Of a stretch of DNA of 64,000 nt, positions 1 to 12,700 are shown in pieces. The notes beneath the pieces are model-generated. The model ran no database searches, was not told where the DNA came from, and saw only the letters and a program-made list of their open reading frames with translations. Position 1 is the first letter of the stretch, and each line of letters opens with the position of its first letter. The DNA is from Saururus chinensis. Lineage: Eukaryota; Streptophyta; Magnoliopsida; Piperales; Saururaceae. The position numbers were made by a program, and so were the translations under genes. Location: positions 41,005,719-41,069,718 of the forward strand of contig CP141141.1 of the NCBI GenBank assembly GCA_035235625.1, read 5' to 3'.

Positions 1-1527
1 TTTGATTTGATTTTTTTTTATGTCAACAATGTGTCCAAGTCTAGCCAATGTTGGTTAGTCGCATGGCCAGGCTCTGGCCGATTGAGCCGCACAGTTAGAT
101 CTGGCCCGTGCTAGACGACTAAGCCACACAACTAGATCTAATCATCACAACCAGATTTGGCCAGCGCAGCTGGTTGGCTGCGATGGCTTGGTTCTTGGCC
201 GCATAACCTGGCCGGGTCTAAAAAGAAAAAAAAAAGAAAATAAGAAGAGGGGAGAAGAGGTTGTCATTGTCGGAGTTACCACTAGAGTTGTTGTCAGAAG
301 ATAAGGGGTGAGGTTTTAAGAAGTAAGGAGCATAAGGGAAGTAGGAACAAAAGTAAAGAAAAACCATGGAAACAGGGAAAAAACTGAGGTACATATAGAA
401 CTGTTCCAAAAAGAATTAAACTTTAATAACTTCCTCCGCAACCTCTTTATTCACGAGGAAGAAAAGTCTTCCCCACCTTAAATTACAGGCTGTAAAAAAA
501 AATGTGCCCTTCCTAATTTCTCATTCATCGTTGTGTAAAGATCACTCTGACATGTTGGCCTTCAATTACTTTCGATGGTGCTCCTCTTGCATAAACCCAA
601 TATGCATTAATTGGTACTGTTGCTAGAAATGATGAAGGAATATCCTTGGCAGCAACTGTTTGTTATATTATCTACGTCTGCTATGGTTGAGGAAACTACT
701 ATATTTATCTCTTCATGTTATTCTTCTTGTGCACACCTCAATCTAGAAAATTATCATAGAAGGAGATTTATTGATTATCATTAACTAAAATAATTTAATA
801 ATTACTAATGTATTGTGAAGGATTGCTCCACTTATTGACCAAATCAGCTACTCCACATATTGACCAAATCATTATTGCCCTTTCTAATTTTTTAGAACTA
901 AGGTTAACATGAATGCGTATAAAGTTAGCTTTTTTTATATTGACAAATTTTTAAAGAAATATTGCACGATTGAGCTGAAACAGGCTAGAAGGACTTAACT
1001 GAGCCAAGCGGTGCTAGGATTTTCTAGGAGAGAAGACCTTCTTGGTCAACTAGGCATTTGGAGTTGAGTTTTGGCATAGGGGGAAGGGGTGTGTCAAAGC
1101 ATGGGTGAGCTTGGATGAAGCCTCGACTACTCGATGGTATATTTGGTTTCTCTTGCCATCCAAACCCCCTTTTGATAGGTCTGTGTTCAAGTCACTCTCG
1201 CTCGCAACACTCCTCTTCCTCTCCTTGCCTTACCTTTCCCCTCCTTCTCCCATACAAATGGCTACAACCTTCTTAACTTCCTCCCCCTCCTCAAATCTCT
1301 ATTCCATCTTCCAAATCTCCTCCTCCATCTTTGCCTCCTTCCCCCACCTCATCCTCATATGCTAGTAAGTTATCACATTTGCTTTTGTTATTTATGTCTG
1401 GTAATGTTTAAGAATAATGGATTGTAGGCTTCCCTCTTTTGGAAAGTCAGATTGTTCGCCCATGTCAGTGACATAGTGGTCGAGCTCCTTTTTGGTCGTG
1501 TCCCATTTTCTATTAGAGTGGATGGGT
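1..1527. other. Intergenic, no gene recognised
   Basis: Low-complexity and AT-rich sequence with short open frames that lack codon bias or recognisable motifs. A C/T-rich stretch around 1200-1360 gives an open frame of Leu, Ser and Pro that I regard as compositional. I see no RNA gene here. Confidence 0.6.
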
Positions 1528-1532
1528 AGAGG

Positions 1533-3179
1533 TGTGACAACCCAGATTTTTGGTACCTTTTAATTTTTATAAATTAATGGAGCACTATTTTAGATTTGTT
1601 ACCTAAAGAGTTATTGTAGAACTCTAAAAACCGAATATAAAGGTTTTTGAATCTTTTGAATCGGAGGTAGTGGTCGTACGTAGAGATCGTGGGAGTGCGC
1701 ATCATAAGCGGGCCCATGGTAAAACTACAGTGAAACCTACCCTTAAGTGGTCTTGTTTCGAAGGGCTCGTCGATACGAGCCCATCGGTATCAAGAACGTA
1801 CCATTCCGATATATAGGTAAAAAGTTAGAGCAATTTAAAGTTTTGGAAAAAAAAATATAATATTTTAAAACGGGCTGACGCAAGCATTGCGTCAGCCACA
1901 TTTTGACCGTGCAATGCGCGACGTCACGCGGTTCACCCCTCGCGGCGGGCCCGCAGGTCTGTGCGGCGCGGTGTACCCGCGCGGCGCGCAGTTTATGCGG
2001 GCCACGCACGTGACCGCGCAGTATGCGCGTCCGTGCGACACGCGGAGCCGCGTGTCGCGCGCCGCGGCACCGCGCGGTTTCGCTGTCCGCTGCACGACGC
2101 GTGTCTAACATGCGTCGCGCGTCAGTTCCGCCCCATTCTCTATTTATACCCCAGTTTTTCAGTTTACTATTCACTTTCACCTTCAGTAAAACTTCTAACT
2201 CTCTGTTCTGAGCTATTTAAAGTCCGATTCAACCCGTTTCAAAGGCATTTTTAACTAAAGCGATAGTGCCGGACGCGGTGACAGTACCAGATTTTCTATA
2301 TCAACTCTCTACGACCTCGAACTTTCTACTCCGACCGTAAGGTAGGGGGTCTTAAACTCTAAATTTATGCTTTGCGAGTATGCCTTATTTTTATGGACCG
2401 TTTTTAGTCAATCGTATGTCTTTTCTTAGGTTTTCAAAAAGAAAAGCTTTACGTATATCATGTTTTATTTAATTAAAATTATGATGTGATAAGTGTATTT
2501 CTGGATGGTTATAGGGTTATACCTAGAACTATAATTTTTCTGGATACCTATCGAAGAAATTATCGGTATCTGGCGCGCGCACATAGGTATGGAGTATCAT
2601 GGGAAAACTCCTGCCTTCTGAGCTTCCGGTTGCCCCATGAGCGTCGGAGGAACGTTGTTCAGTATCACGGCTCTGGATTTCTCGTCATCGGACGAACCGA
2701 TGTTTTCTGAATTTGCTTCTGAATCAGTTATGCAAAAATTATTACTATCTGTTACTTAGCATTAAATTAGATTTTAATTCCACCCACTGAGTATAAAAAT
2801 ACTCACCCACCCTCAGACTCTGCAGGTAATAAAACCAACCCTGAGGTGTCAACCGAAGAAGTATCTGTTTAGTCTCTTTAAATATTTTTAATCTCTGTAA
2901 TATTATGGTTTTTATGAAAGACTTGGCTTATATTTTGTAATTTTGTAATATGACTGCTCTACATACATTGTATTCTGGACTAGGTCCTAATTTTCTGCTA
3001 CGTTATATGAAATATTTTAGCTGTGCATCAACTTCAAAATTCCTATGTTTTATGTCGACTTATTATTTTGATCCGTACGGCGGACCGTCACGTTCTGTTT
3101 CACGTGCGATGTAACACGTGTCGAGCGAGATAATAATTACACGAATTATGGCGTAGATTATTTTCTGACGGTCGCCACA
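1533..3179 (+). mobile_element. Solo LTR with perfect 5-bp target duplication
   Basis: The segment begins TGTGACAACC and ends GGTCGCCACA, i.e. 5'-TG...CA-3' termini. It is flanked on both sides by the pentamer AGAGG (1528-1532 and 3180-3184), the target-site duplication expected for an LTR retrotransposon. A TATA-like CTATTTATACCCC near 2138-2152 sits where an LTR promoter would be. No primer-binding site or gag/pol reading frame lies next to it, so it is a solo LTR left by LTR-LTR recombination. Shared blocks with the LTRs at 23426-25049 and 32934-35084 (a GAAGGGCTCGTCRATACGAG core and TATAAATACCCC) place all three in one family. The Ty3/gypsy class is inferred from the TGTRAC...GTYRCA-type ends, not from coding sequence. 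Confidence 0.85.
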
Positions 3180-3261
3180 AGAGGCCCGAGAGAGTTTGAG
3201 GTTGGTGTTTTCAGTGCCCAACCCCTTCGTTTGGGCTAAAGACCCATTATCTAGAAGTTTG

Positions 3262-4270
3262 TGTTGGGTGACTGTAGCGGAAGCCTAATGAGTTTGACAT
3301 GTGGACGTGCAAAAATCAAATATTTATATCCCTCACAATCAATTCACATGCATTTAAACAATAACATGTATATAAGTAGTAGATCAATTAAAAATAATCA
3401 AAATTAATAATAATCAAAGCACGAATTAAGATCTATTGACATTTAGGGGTTGAGCCCCAAAGATGTGGCTAATCACCTACTATCAAGTATGACCTTTCAT
3501 TTATATTAAATATAAACAAGGGGGATTAAGATTACCTCTTTGAAGGAAGTATGGACCACTAGTAGCCATGTTGCATAGAAAAGAAGAGAATTCGCCATTC
3601 AATCTCCATTCCATGTGGTCCACAACCTCCCTCCATGTTGTCCAAGGCAAGCCACACGAGGAAGAGGATGTCTCTTGTCCACCACATGAGAGAGGGAGAG
3701 GGGGTGAGAGAGGAGCACCAAGAGAGAGAGAGGGGAGAGAGTTCCTCTCTCCTTCACATCCCAAGAGAGGAGAGGGGCGGCTGATTAGAGAGGGAGACGT
3801 GAGAGAGTGGGGGCTGAAGCCCCCTTTTATACCTAGGGCTCCTCTCTTAAGTTGGGCCTAGTCTTAAGGCCCAACATGACTCTTCCAGGCATGGTTTCCT
3901 GTGATGTCTCATTCAAGAGTATGGGCGCGAGCCCATGAGCACATGGAGGCCGTACACATCCATCACAACTATGCTCATAGGGAGGCTGACCCCTAAAACA
4001 TTCAAGTGGGTCTCACATTAAGTTACACACACAGTTAAGGTCCTAGACGATGTATGCTATGCATGTACCCCTAATATATATATTATATAAGTGAGTGTGT
4101 GCATGCGACTCAGACCCACTAAACCACGATGACACGTGTACAATATCATGGGTCCACCCCTACGTGCCTAGAACTCTAGAACCTTGACCTGTTCACCCTA
4201 GCTGGTCCTTAGACCAATATAGACCAAGGGCCAACCCCATAACTTGGTCCACCAATTTGTGTCAGAGCTC
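3262..4270 (+). mobile_element. Decayed copia-like LTR followed by a primer-binding-site remnant
   Basis: The block starts TGTTGGGTGA and runs to about 4254 (...GGTCCACCA). It is followed by TTGTGTCAGAGC at about 4257-4268, a near match to TGGTATCAGAGC, the tRNA-iMet-complementary primer-binding site typical of copia elements. Related sequence occurs at about 26010-26310 (repeated words such as ACAAGGGGG and 'GGGGCTGAGCC'). No gag/pol frame follows. The LTR boundaries are approximate and I see no target duplication, so this is a fragment. The open frames at 3501-3861 are compositional. Confidence 0.5.
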
Positions 4271-4855
4271 GAGCTTGAGGTGCTCTGTAGCAGAAGTAGG
4301 CAATTGAGTTTGATTCTTATTATGCATTTATTGGTTGGTTTTGGAATAGAAGGAGATTATCTCCTTATAATGTAGTGTGTACATAGATGTGTCATGTTAT
4401 TTTTTGTTTACGCTTTGGCTGCTCACAGTGTAGTGAGATCGATTGTATCGTTTTCCTAATTAATGGAATGTCTCCTTACCCCAAGGGCCCTTGTCATAAA
4501 AAAAAGGGAAAAATATATTAAAAATATATTTTGTATCTAATGAGTCTTGTTTATAAGCACTTGATGCACGCCATCAGTATGAGCCAAGTGTTTTTGGGTC
4601 ATAGGTAAGCGGGTTTGGATTTGCCAATCTGCCCTGTGATACATATATGCCATTGTATCTCAATCTAATGTTACACATTGCATAAGGCACATACTATTGT
4701 ATGTACAACACATATTGACTTTTTCTATCTATTAAATCTCAATAAGACTTTGATAAATGTTAGCTCATATTTATCATGGGGCTGGTGTTGATTTAGGGAT
4801 GCTCATGCAAGTTTGGACCCATACTCATCGGGATGGATCGTGAGCAACAAAGGTA
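4271..4855. other. Intergenic, no gene recognised
   Basis: AT-rich spacer between the decayed LTR and the MITE that follows. No gene or RNA structure was recognised. Confidence 0.5.
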
Positions 4856-4857
4856 GG

Positions 4858-5485
4858 GAAGCATTCTATATGCTCCTCACTAAGCATTTTATATGTTTTC
4901 CACTGACAATGCACCCAACATAAGGAACCCATGAGAGTTCTTGATATTTGAGATCAACAACGCATATGTTAATACACATTAGCTTTAGTGATATTCATGC
5001 TAAAGTGTGCTAATATGTGTCATCGATCTCAAATATTATGGGCCCCCACACGTTCTTTACACTGGGCTTAGGAGGAATCAATGAAAGGGCATCAATTCCA
5101 ATCTTAGATCTTCGAATTGAGAGAGATCAAGAATTCTCACTATTTCTTAAATTCATGGACCCAATTCGATTTAGTGGGTTCTTTCACTCACAGTTTTTTC
5201 CACCAAGAACGTTTTATGAAACTCTTTGATCCCCGAATCTTTGATCCCCGAATTTTGAGTATCCTACTTTCACGCGATTCACAGGGTTCAACAAGCAATC
5301 AATATTTCATGGTCAAAGGTGTAGTACTGCTTGTAGTTGCGGTCCTTATATATCGTATTAACAATCGAAATGTGGTCGAAAGAAAAAATCTCTATTTGAT
5401 GGGGTTTCTTCCTATACCTATGAATTCCATTGGACCCAGGCTCATTGTCAGTGAGGAGTATTAAAAATACTTTTTTAGGGGCCAC
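4858..5485. mobile_element. Palindromic MITE interrupted by plastid DNA
   Basis: The core at 4936-5042 is an imperfect hairpin: ATATTTGAGATCAACAACGC on the left mirrors ATCGATCTCAAATAT on the right. The left outer arm (about 4863-4925, including CACTGACAATG) reappears inverted at about 5445-5480 (CATTGTCAGTGAGGAG). The ycf2-derived block at 5070-5442 lies between hairpin and right arm. A related, uninterrupted copy lies at about 26456-26692. Superfamily is not determined. Confidence 0.55.
5070..5442 (+). pseudogene. ycf2: Nuclear plastid DNA: 5' end of ycf2
   Basis: From an ATG at 5081 the sequence follows the start of the plastid ycf2 gene, whose product is a large plastid-encoded protein. 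One frame (5117-5440) reads [16 protein letters not shown], then [16 protein letters not shown], then QGSTSNQYF, then [12 protein letters not shown] and [12 protein letters not shown], all characteristic of the Ycf2 N-terminus. The first codons are frame-shifted relative to the rest. GGAGGAA just upstream of the ATG looks like a plastid ribosome-binding context, so leader sequence probably came too. A 14-15 bp tandem duplication (GATCCCCGAATCTTT) doubles the FDPRI motif. Homology stops at about codon 125, so this is a non-functional nuclear insertion. Confidence 0.92.
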
Positions 5486-6300
5486 TTCATTACCTAAGCT
5501 CCCCTTTTTGGCATAGGCCCTGTGTATTGTCACAAGGCATAGAAGCATACTGTCCGTAATATATGTTGGGGCGTACATATGTGTAGGTGTGTTGTATACT
5601 AGGTGTATATACATTATAAGAACTTCCCATAACATTGCGCACCTTATATGAATGCATTGCGGGGAAGGCCGCGCCCAACATTGCGCAACGTTACATAATG
5701 TACACAATGATGCCACACATATAGTTTGCCATGTTAGGACACTTAGTTGGTTAATTGTTGTTTGGAGTATTAACATGTCCCCTTCCCAAGATAGCGTCAG
5801 AGAGTTTTGTAGAGCATTTTGGGGTCATAATATAGTGATACGTGCTGGGGTTCACACATATGAGGGTATATTGTATATTAGGTATATACATGTTTCAGGC
5901 AGTTACCACAACGCATACACACCTAGTATACAATACAACTTACTTCAAAATATGTATACCTAGTATACAATATACATATATATGTGTGCCTCAAAAGATA
6001 AACATCTATGTAAAAGACATTGTCCATAGTTAAATAAAAAAATAATTTTTTTAAAATATCTCTACCTTCTTAGTTTTAAGCTTTACATCTCTTCCTTTTT
6101 TATAGATAATTCTTTATTTTCTTTTTTTATTTATCTTATTAATAAAATTTAAATATACAAGGTTAATAAGTAATTTTGGTCAAAAATAAAAAAACTATTT
6201 AAATAAAAGTGTTCCTATATACTAATAATTAATTTATTATATAATTATTTATATATAAAATAAAAAAATATTTAATTTTAATTTATCGCCTTAAGCTATC
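5486..6300. other. AT-rich spacer with inverted TAGTATACAA words
   Basis: Between about 5585 and 5985 the words GTATACTAGGTGTATATAC and CACCTAGTATACAATA recur in both orientations, giving a cluster of short inverted repeats. From 6030 to 6290 the DNA is nearly pure A/T. I see no gene. Confidence 0.5.
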
Positions 6301-6790
6301 AAGTCGGCAATGGTTTGGCTGCCCCGTGACAGTACGGGCCCCGCTCTCAACTTACACCAGCCGCACCCTCGCAACCTTGGGCAGCTCCGGCCTGGTTGGG
6401 CACCAAACGCCAAAGGGGCCATAACCCTTGTGTGGCCTCAGCCCAAGACATCAGAACTGAGGCTCTTCCCACCCAATCAGAGAGGAGCCCTCCTCCTTTC
6501 ATGGCCGAGCTTTCATTGCCAATGTGGCATAACCATGTCCACCCCCTTCCATATCATATTTTCTTCGTATTTTTAAGTTTCATCTTTTTCACAGTTCTTT
6601 TCGTTCCACTCCAAGTAGCTGCTTCTGCTCTTCCTCTTCCTCTTCCTCTTCAAGCCCATCAATGCCAATTTCCCAATCCCAAATCTCAGTACCCTTCTCC
6701 CTAATTCGGTTTATCTAATGAAAGTTTGAAGTTTCTTCAAAAAGCTTGTTACTTTGATTGGTCCAGAGCCTATAAGACGAACCGCCATCA
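6301..6790 (+). promoter_or_regulatory. 5' flank and presumed 5' leader of the ABC1 kinase gene
   Basis: Composition changes sharply from A/T-rich to mixed at about 6295, and a C/T-rich tract with repeated CTTCCT at 6625-6655 precedes the ATG at 6791. Such pyrimidine-rich stretches are common in plant core promoters and leaders. I cannot place a convincing TATA box or transcription start. Confidence 0.4.
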
Positions 6791-9700
6791 ATGGCAGCTT
6801 CTCTGTCTCCCTACTCGCCGCCGTTTTTCTGGCCAGTTTCGGGACATAAATTGCGATATTCTGACACCCATTTCCGGGTTAAATACATTGGGGCTAAATT
6901 TGGGCTCAGAGTCGAGGCGGTCGGGGATAAAGGGAGTGCAGTCGTGGAGGTAAAAGAAGAGGAGGAGAGGGTGTTGAATTCGTATAATTTGAATGGGAAT
7001 GGAAGTGGGTTTGGTTCTAATGGATCGCTTCTTGTGCCGTCTAATGGGAGTGTTAATGGGGCGCTTGATGGGAATGGAACGAGCAATGGGAGCTTGGTAA
7101 AGTACGTGAATGGGAATGGTGCGGCGGCGGGGACTGCGAAGGTGGGCGAAGCTGTTCCAGTGGATGCTGCGGAGGCGGTTGACGGTAGGAAAAAAACGGT
7201 GGAGGAGATTGGGCAAGAGGAGGCCTGGTTTAAACAAGCTGGAAGAGATAAGCTCGAGGTAAAATGTTCCTTCTCTTTGTTCCTCTCAAATTTTGTCTAC
7301 CCAAGTCTCAATCTTTTTCATACGGAGCATGTGTGTTTTTACCTTTGAGTTCGTGTAAATGTTCAGTGGATTACTTTTTATATTTCACAAGTGAGAGGGT
7401 GACGAGGAAAGAAAATACAGCTGGAATCAGTGAGTAGAGACATGGCAATAAGCTGTTGGAGCAATGACATGGCTTATGATAGAGCTCAATGATAGATTAT
7501 AGTAACTGAGATTCTAGGATGATGACTATGATAATGATTATCTATGAGTTGTGGAATAACCAGGAAAGATAGGATGAGAAATGAGTATATATGTGATAAC
7601 TTTGGGGTAGGACATTTAGGAGAGAAGCTTAGAGAGTTTAGGTTGTGTTGGTACAGACATATATAAAGAAGACCAATAAAGAAGACCAATGGATGCCCCG
7701 ATAAGAAGGTTAGAATTATTTTACGTAAATAATGTCAAAAGAGGGAGAGGGAGGCCTAAGAGAACTTGGATAAAATTAATAAGGAAGGATATGACTATGC
7801 TATCTCTTACAAAAGATTTGGCACAAAACAAGCTAAAATGGAGACATAAGATCCATATCACCGACCCCAAATTATTTGCAAAATGCACTACTTGATTATG
7901 ATACTTTTGTCAGATGAAGAATATTTCCTATTTGTAGAACTCTATAAAACCATATAACTTCACATGTTCTTAAAATTCGTATGATTTCAAATTTTACGTA
8001 AAAAGATCATGGCACTGAGGAATGGGAAATATGGTCAAATTTAGAGGATATGATGAGATAAGTATTTCCAGCTGGGTAGATATCTGCTTTGCGGAGTACC
8101 TTTCACTAGATTACTTATATCACATGTAGTATAATTCAGAGATTTACTAAACATTTCTATCTCTTATCTCTTTCACATGTATGCTTCTTACATTTAATGG
8201 CTGAATGCTGCTTAAACAGGTTTCAGTTGCTCCTGGTGGCAGATGGAACAAATTTAAAACATATTCAACAATTCAGAGGACTTTGGAAATATGGGGCTTT
8301 GTTTTCACTTTTCTTTTCAGGGCATGGATTAACAATCAAAAGTTCTCTTATCGTGGTCAGGGCCTCATTCATTCAGTGCTTACAAATTGAATAACATGGT
8401 CCACGAGCTACTCTGTAATATCTTTTTGAACATGTGGGTTATTTTGCAGGAGGAATGACTGAGGAGAAAAAAGTTACTAGGCGAAAAGCTTTAGCCAAGT
8501 GGCTAAAAGAAAGTATTTTAAGATTAGGTCCCACATTCATTAAAATTGGACAGCAGTTCTCCACCAGGGTGGACATTCTTGCTCAGGAATATGTCGATCA
8601 ATTGTCTGAACTTCAGGTAAAATTCCACTGGCCTTATTTTTACTGCATATGTCTTATTCACTTTTCTTGTATTTTTCTATTGTTATGGTATATCCTCAAG
8701 AAATATCAATATTACCATGCGAGTAACCTATTGAAAATGCAGGATCAAGTTCCTCCATTCCCATCTGAAACTGCCCTGGCAATAGTTGAAGAAGAGCTTG
8801 GAGCTCCCTTGAGTGATATATTTGATCGATTTGATTATGAGCCAATAGCTGCTGCTAGCCTTGGTACTTTGGCTGCCATCACTCTTATTTTCAATTTCCA
8901 ATTCATGCCTGAAGATTCTGTATTCTTTTTTGGTTTTGTTAACTTATAAAAATGCACTTTTTAAGTAGTTAACTGTCGCATCAGGCCAGGTACATCGAGC
9001 AAAATTGAAAGGGCAAGAGTTAGTGGTCAAAGTTCAAAGGCCTGGTCTGAAAGAACTCTTTGACATTGATCTCAAGAACCTCAGAGTGAGTAATTTGATC
9101 AGGATGGAGATTCTATCCTTTATGTGTTTTGCTTCTCTGCAATTTTAAAATGCATCGTGCACAATAGATGCTCCTTATAGCAGCTTTGAGGTCCAATAAC
9201 TTGGTAGATTTCCAAACAACAGCAATGGTCATGCATGTGCTAAAGCTTGTGAATTTCTCCAGGTGATAGCTGAATATCTTCAGAAGATTGACCCTAAATC
9301 AGATGGCGCCAAGAGGGATTGGGTGGCTATATATGACGAGTGTGCAAGTGTTTTATATCAGGTTAGTATCCATAGCCTTGCAAATATCCAGCATTATTAA
9401 GAAGACTGTTCCAATCATTCACAATGACATACACTGGAATGAAAATGAGAATAATAAGTGTCCTATTATGGTGCATACCAAACATAAAACACTAGGTTGA
9501 ATGTTTTTCTGCCAACTTGAACCTCGGTATTTATCATTTATAAACCAGTTGAATACAGTTTCAAGTAAAAGAAACATATTATATCAAAGAAGCACAGAGA
9601 AAGCATGCTTCTAAACGTAAAACATATTACAAATCTTACAATAATGAACAAAAGCACACACCAATGACAATTGCATCCGATGAGCGAGTCGTATTTGTAG

Positions 9701-12700
9701 AAAGCACTTATCCGTGTTATATAGTTGAGTAGCTGTTACATCCATGTAGTTTGTCGCCATTCACAGGAATCATCTCATTAATGTTCTTCTCTCAAACTAT
9801 AAATTTCATATTAAACTATATACAGTTTTCAAACTTCAAAGTAGAAACAATGTGATTAAAGAACATCTCTGAGTAGCCCTAGTGAATGATGATGAAAATC
9901 AGTGAACCAGGAATGCATAATGAATATTTGGTATAATTGGAGGCATAACGTACAACTTACCGTAGCCTGTAGATCACATGAAAGGGGGTGGGTGGCAGAG
10001 GACAATATGGACTGAGTGAGAAGAGACTTGCTGCTCCCCTCTATTGAATTATTTCATACTGATATACAAAGTGAAGGAAGAGATGAAATGGGTATACAAA
10101 TATGGGATACCTATAGTTCTTTTCAGCTTCATAATTCCCACCATTTCATCAATTGCCCAATATGCATCTGCTTTTCCTGGTGCAACAGGCAACAGATCCT
10201 ACACGTATAATACCTGAACAAAATTCAGGTCTGAATCCAGTATGTACACTATGCTAAACCATGTAGAGAAGCTGCTCCTGCAAAAGAATAAATGGGTATT
10301 AAAAGAGAGAGAACTAAGAGTCAACAGTAAGTATCTAGAAGGCAACTAGAAAAAAAAACATAAAATTTGCCGTGTTTGCATTTCATGTTTCCTCACACTT
10401 CATCTACGATAGGAACAACTGGCACTGTTCATGGAAGGTAAATGTGACCTAACACGAGTCCTCCTAAAAAGTCAAAATCTTCCGGAATGGCTGTATTTTA
10501 TTGAATGAAATACATAATTTATGTATTCGGTCTTAATCAGTTCTGCAATTACTGTCTCCTCCTGCCGACGTATTGGTGTGTATAATTGGCACTTATGGCT
10601 CAAACAGTGTTCCATGCATCATATGTGTTATCATAATCCCTTGTTACATCATCTAAGGACAACTCTAAGCCGTTGTTATTCACATCTTGCTATCAGATAT
10701 ACTTCCATTCTGACAACTTTGTAGTTGCAGCTGATGATTGCTGGCCCTTGCTCTTAATCATCTTCCGAAAAATTGTTGACTGTGTATAAAATATCATTCA
10801 GTGTCCTTCTCAATACATCACTATTTATTCAGTTTCAATATTTGTCTCATTAGTAACAAAATCTATAGAACTGATTATGCCCACAGCTGATTTCAGGAAA
10901 TTGACTACACCAAAGAAGCAGCTAATGCAGAATTGTTTGCAAGAAACTTCAAAGATATGGATTATGTGAAAGTGCCAATTATATATTGGGAATATACTAC
11001 ACCACAGGTTAATCTAGGGCTCAACTTTATTATGTATCTGCTTCTTGTTCTTTTCTTAGTAGGTTTTTTTTTCTTGTCATAGGTTCTGACAATGGAATAC
11101 GTCCCTGGGATAAAGATAAACAGGATAAAGGCATTAGATCAGTTGGGTGTTGATCGCCAAAGGTGAATACATTCTATCCCGTTATGTTCGTTTGATATAT
11201 GATGTAACTTATCCAAAAATCTATTTGAAAGCTTTGGAAACAGAAAGAACTTAGGATGCTATATCTAAGTGATTGAATATGGTTTTACGTTGATGCAAAT
11301 GTAAATTGCAGTTATCTTTGATATTTGTATTTTTTTTCATGTCATTGCAGACTGGGCAGATATGCTGTTGAATCTTATTTGGAACAAATTTTGTCTCATG
11401 GATTTTTTCATGCAGACCCTGTAAGTTCTTTGCACAATAGTTTTGCTATCTTGATATTTTGATATGATGCAGAGTAAACCAAATCTGGTATGAGCTTTCA
11501 CTAAAGGAAAAAACAGAAATACCATGCAAGAATTAAATACTAGCTTGCAAAACGTCACTTACCTGCCCAGAAAAGATCACTTGCCTTCCCTAATTAACAA
11601 CATTAGTAGTGTTGTGGCATATAATTCTTTTGCCCGCTTTAGTTCACCAAATATTGGACAAAATTATTTATGTTCAAGACAAGACAACTTATGACGGATA
11701 AAAGTGGCAAAATTGGGAGCTTGCTGTTATGGGCCAAATTGCTACCAGGTCTACAACACTGGCCTCAGGTGCTAAATCGCTGATAGTACTGATTGGCAAA
11801 TTGTGCTATTGTTCAAGACTAGACTACACATGACAGATAAAAGTGGCAAAGTTTGGCTTAGAGAGCTGGTTTTCAGCCATGGAGTTTTTTTTTAGGTTAA
11901 TACTGAGGTAAAAAAGTAATACACCCTGGAAGTTATCTGAATTAGTTTGACAGGAGAGGTAAGGGAATCTCGTGGATTTCTCTTTTTTTTTTTTTGGGGG
12001 GGGGAGGGGGCGGGGTGTGATGATGTAATTTCTGACTAGAGGAGCATAGCAGTATTTTGTCTAGATATTTTCTTTTGCTAACCAAATTGTCAAATCTTGG
12101 GTCTGGTCTTACCTTTAGATGAAGAAAACTGTGTAAATGCGTTGGATGTTAAAAAAATAAATCAAAATGGGTAACTTTATATAAAAAATAAGAGCAGTTG
12201 AGCAATTTGAAAGGGCAAGGGCCTTTTGTTGAGATTTGTATGGATAGGGTTGTGTGGGGTTTATTGGCAGATTTATCTGTGGATACAAACTGTATTGGCA
12301 GATTATGGAGATTTTATTGGTAGTTATCTAGTTTTATGTAAGTTTCCTATCAAACTGGCTACACGAAACTGCTGAATATGTGTCAGTATTATGGACTTAA
12401 TGAAGTTAAGAAGTGCATAAAATTATTAGTTGATAATGCAATGAAATAGTCTCCTGTAGTAGATGATTTTTCTTTAGTGGTGGTCATAAAGAGCTTGTGA
12501 CCCGTGGAAGATGCTTCAGTGTTTTTAATATGTTGAGATCTGTTAGAGCAAATATACGGTTCTAACAAGATCAACATCTTGTCTAGAAACTAAAGATTAC
12601 TGCACCGAAAGTTGATTGGTGTACATCAATAGATACACTTCTTTTATTATTCCATCTTTATTCTTTTTCTGCTATATAATAACCATGGGATATGAGAAAA

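Noticed and set aside
1743..2254. Overlapping open frames on both strands rich in Arg and Ala
   Set aside because: They lie in the GC-rich part of a solo LTR with CGCG-type composition, which keeps all frames open. No domain is readable.
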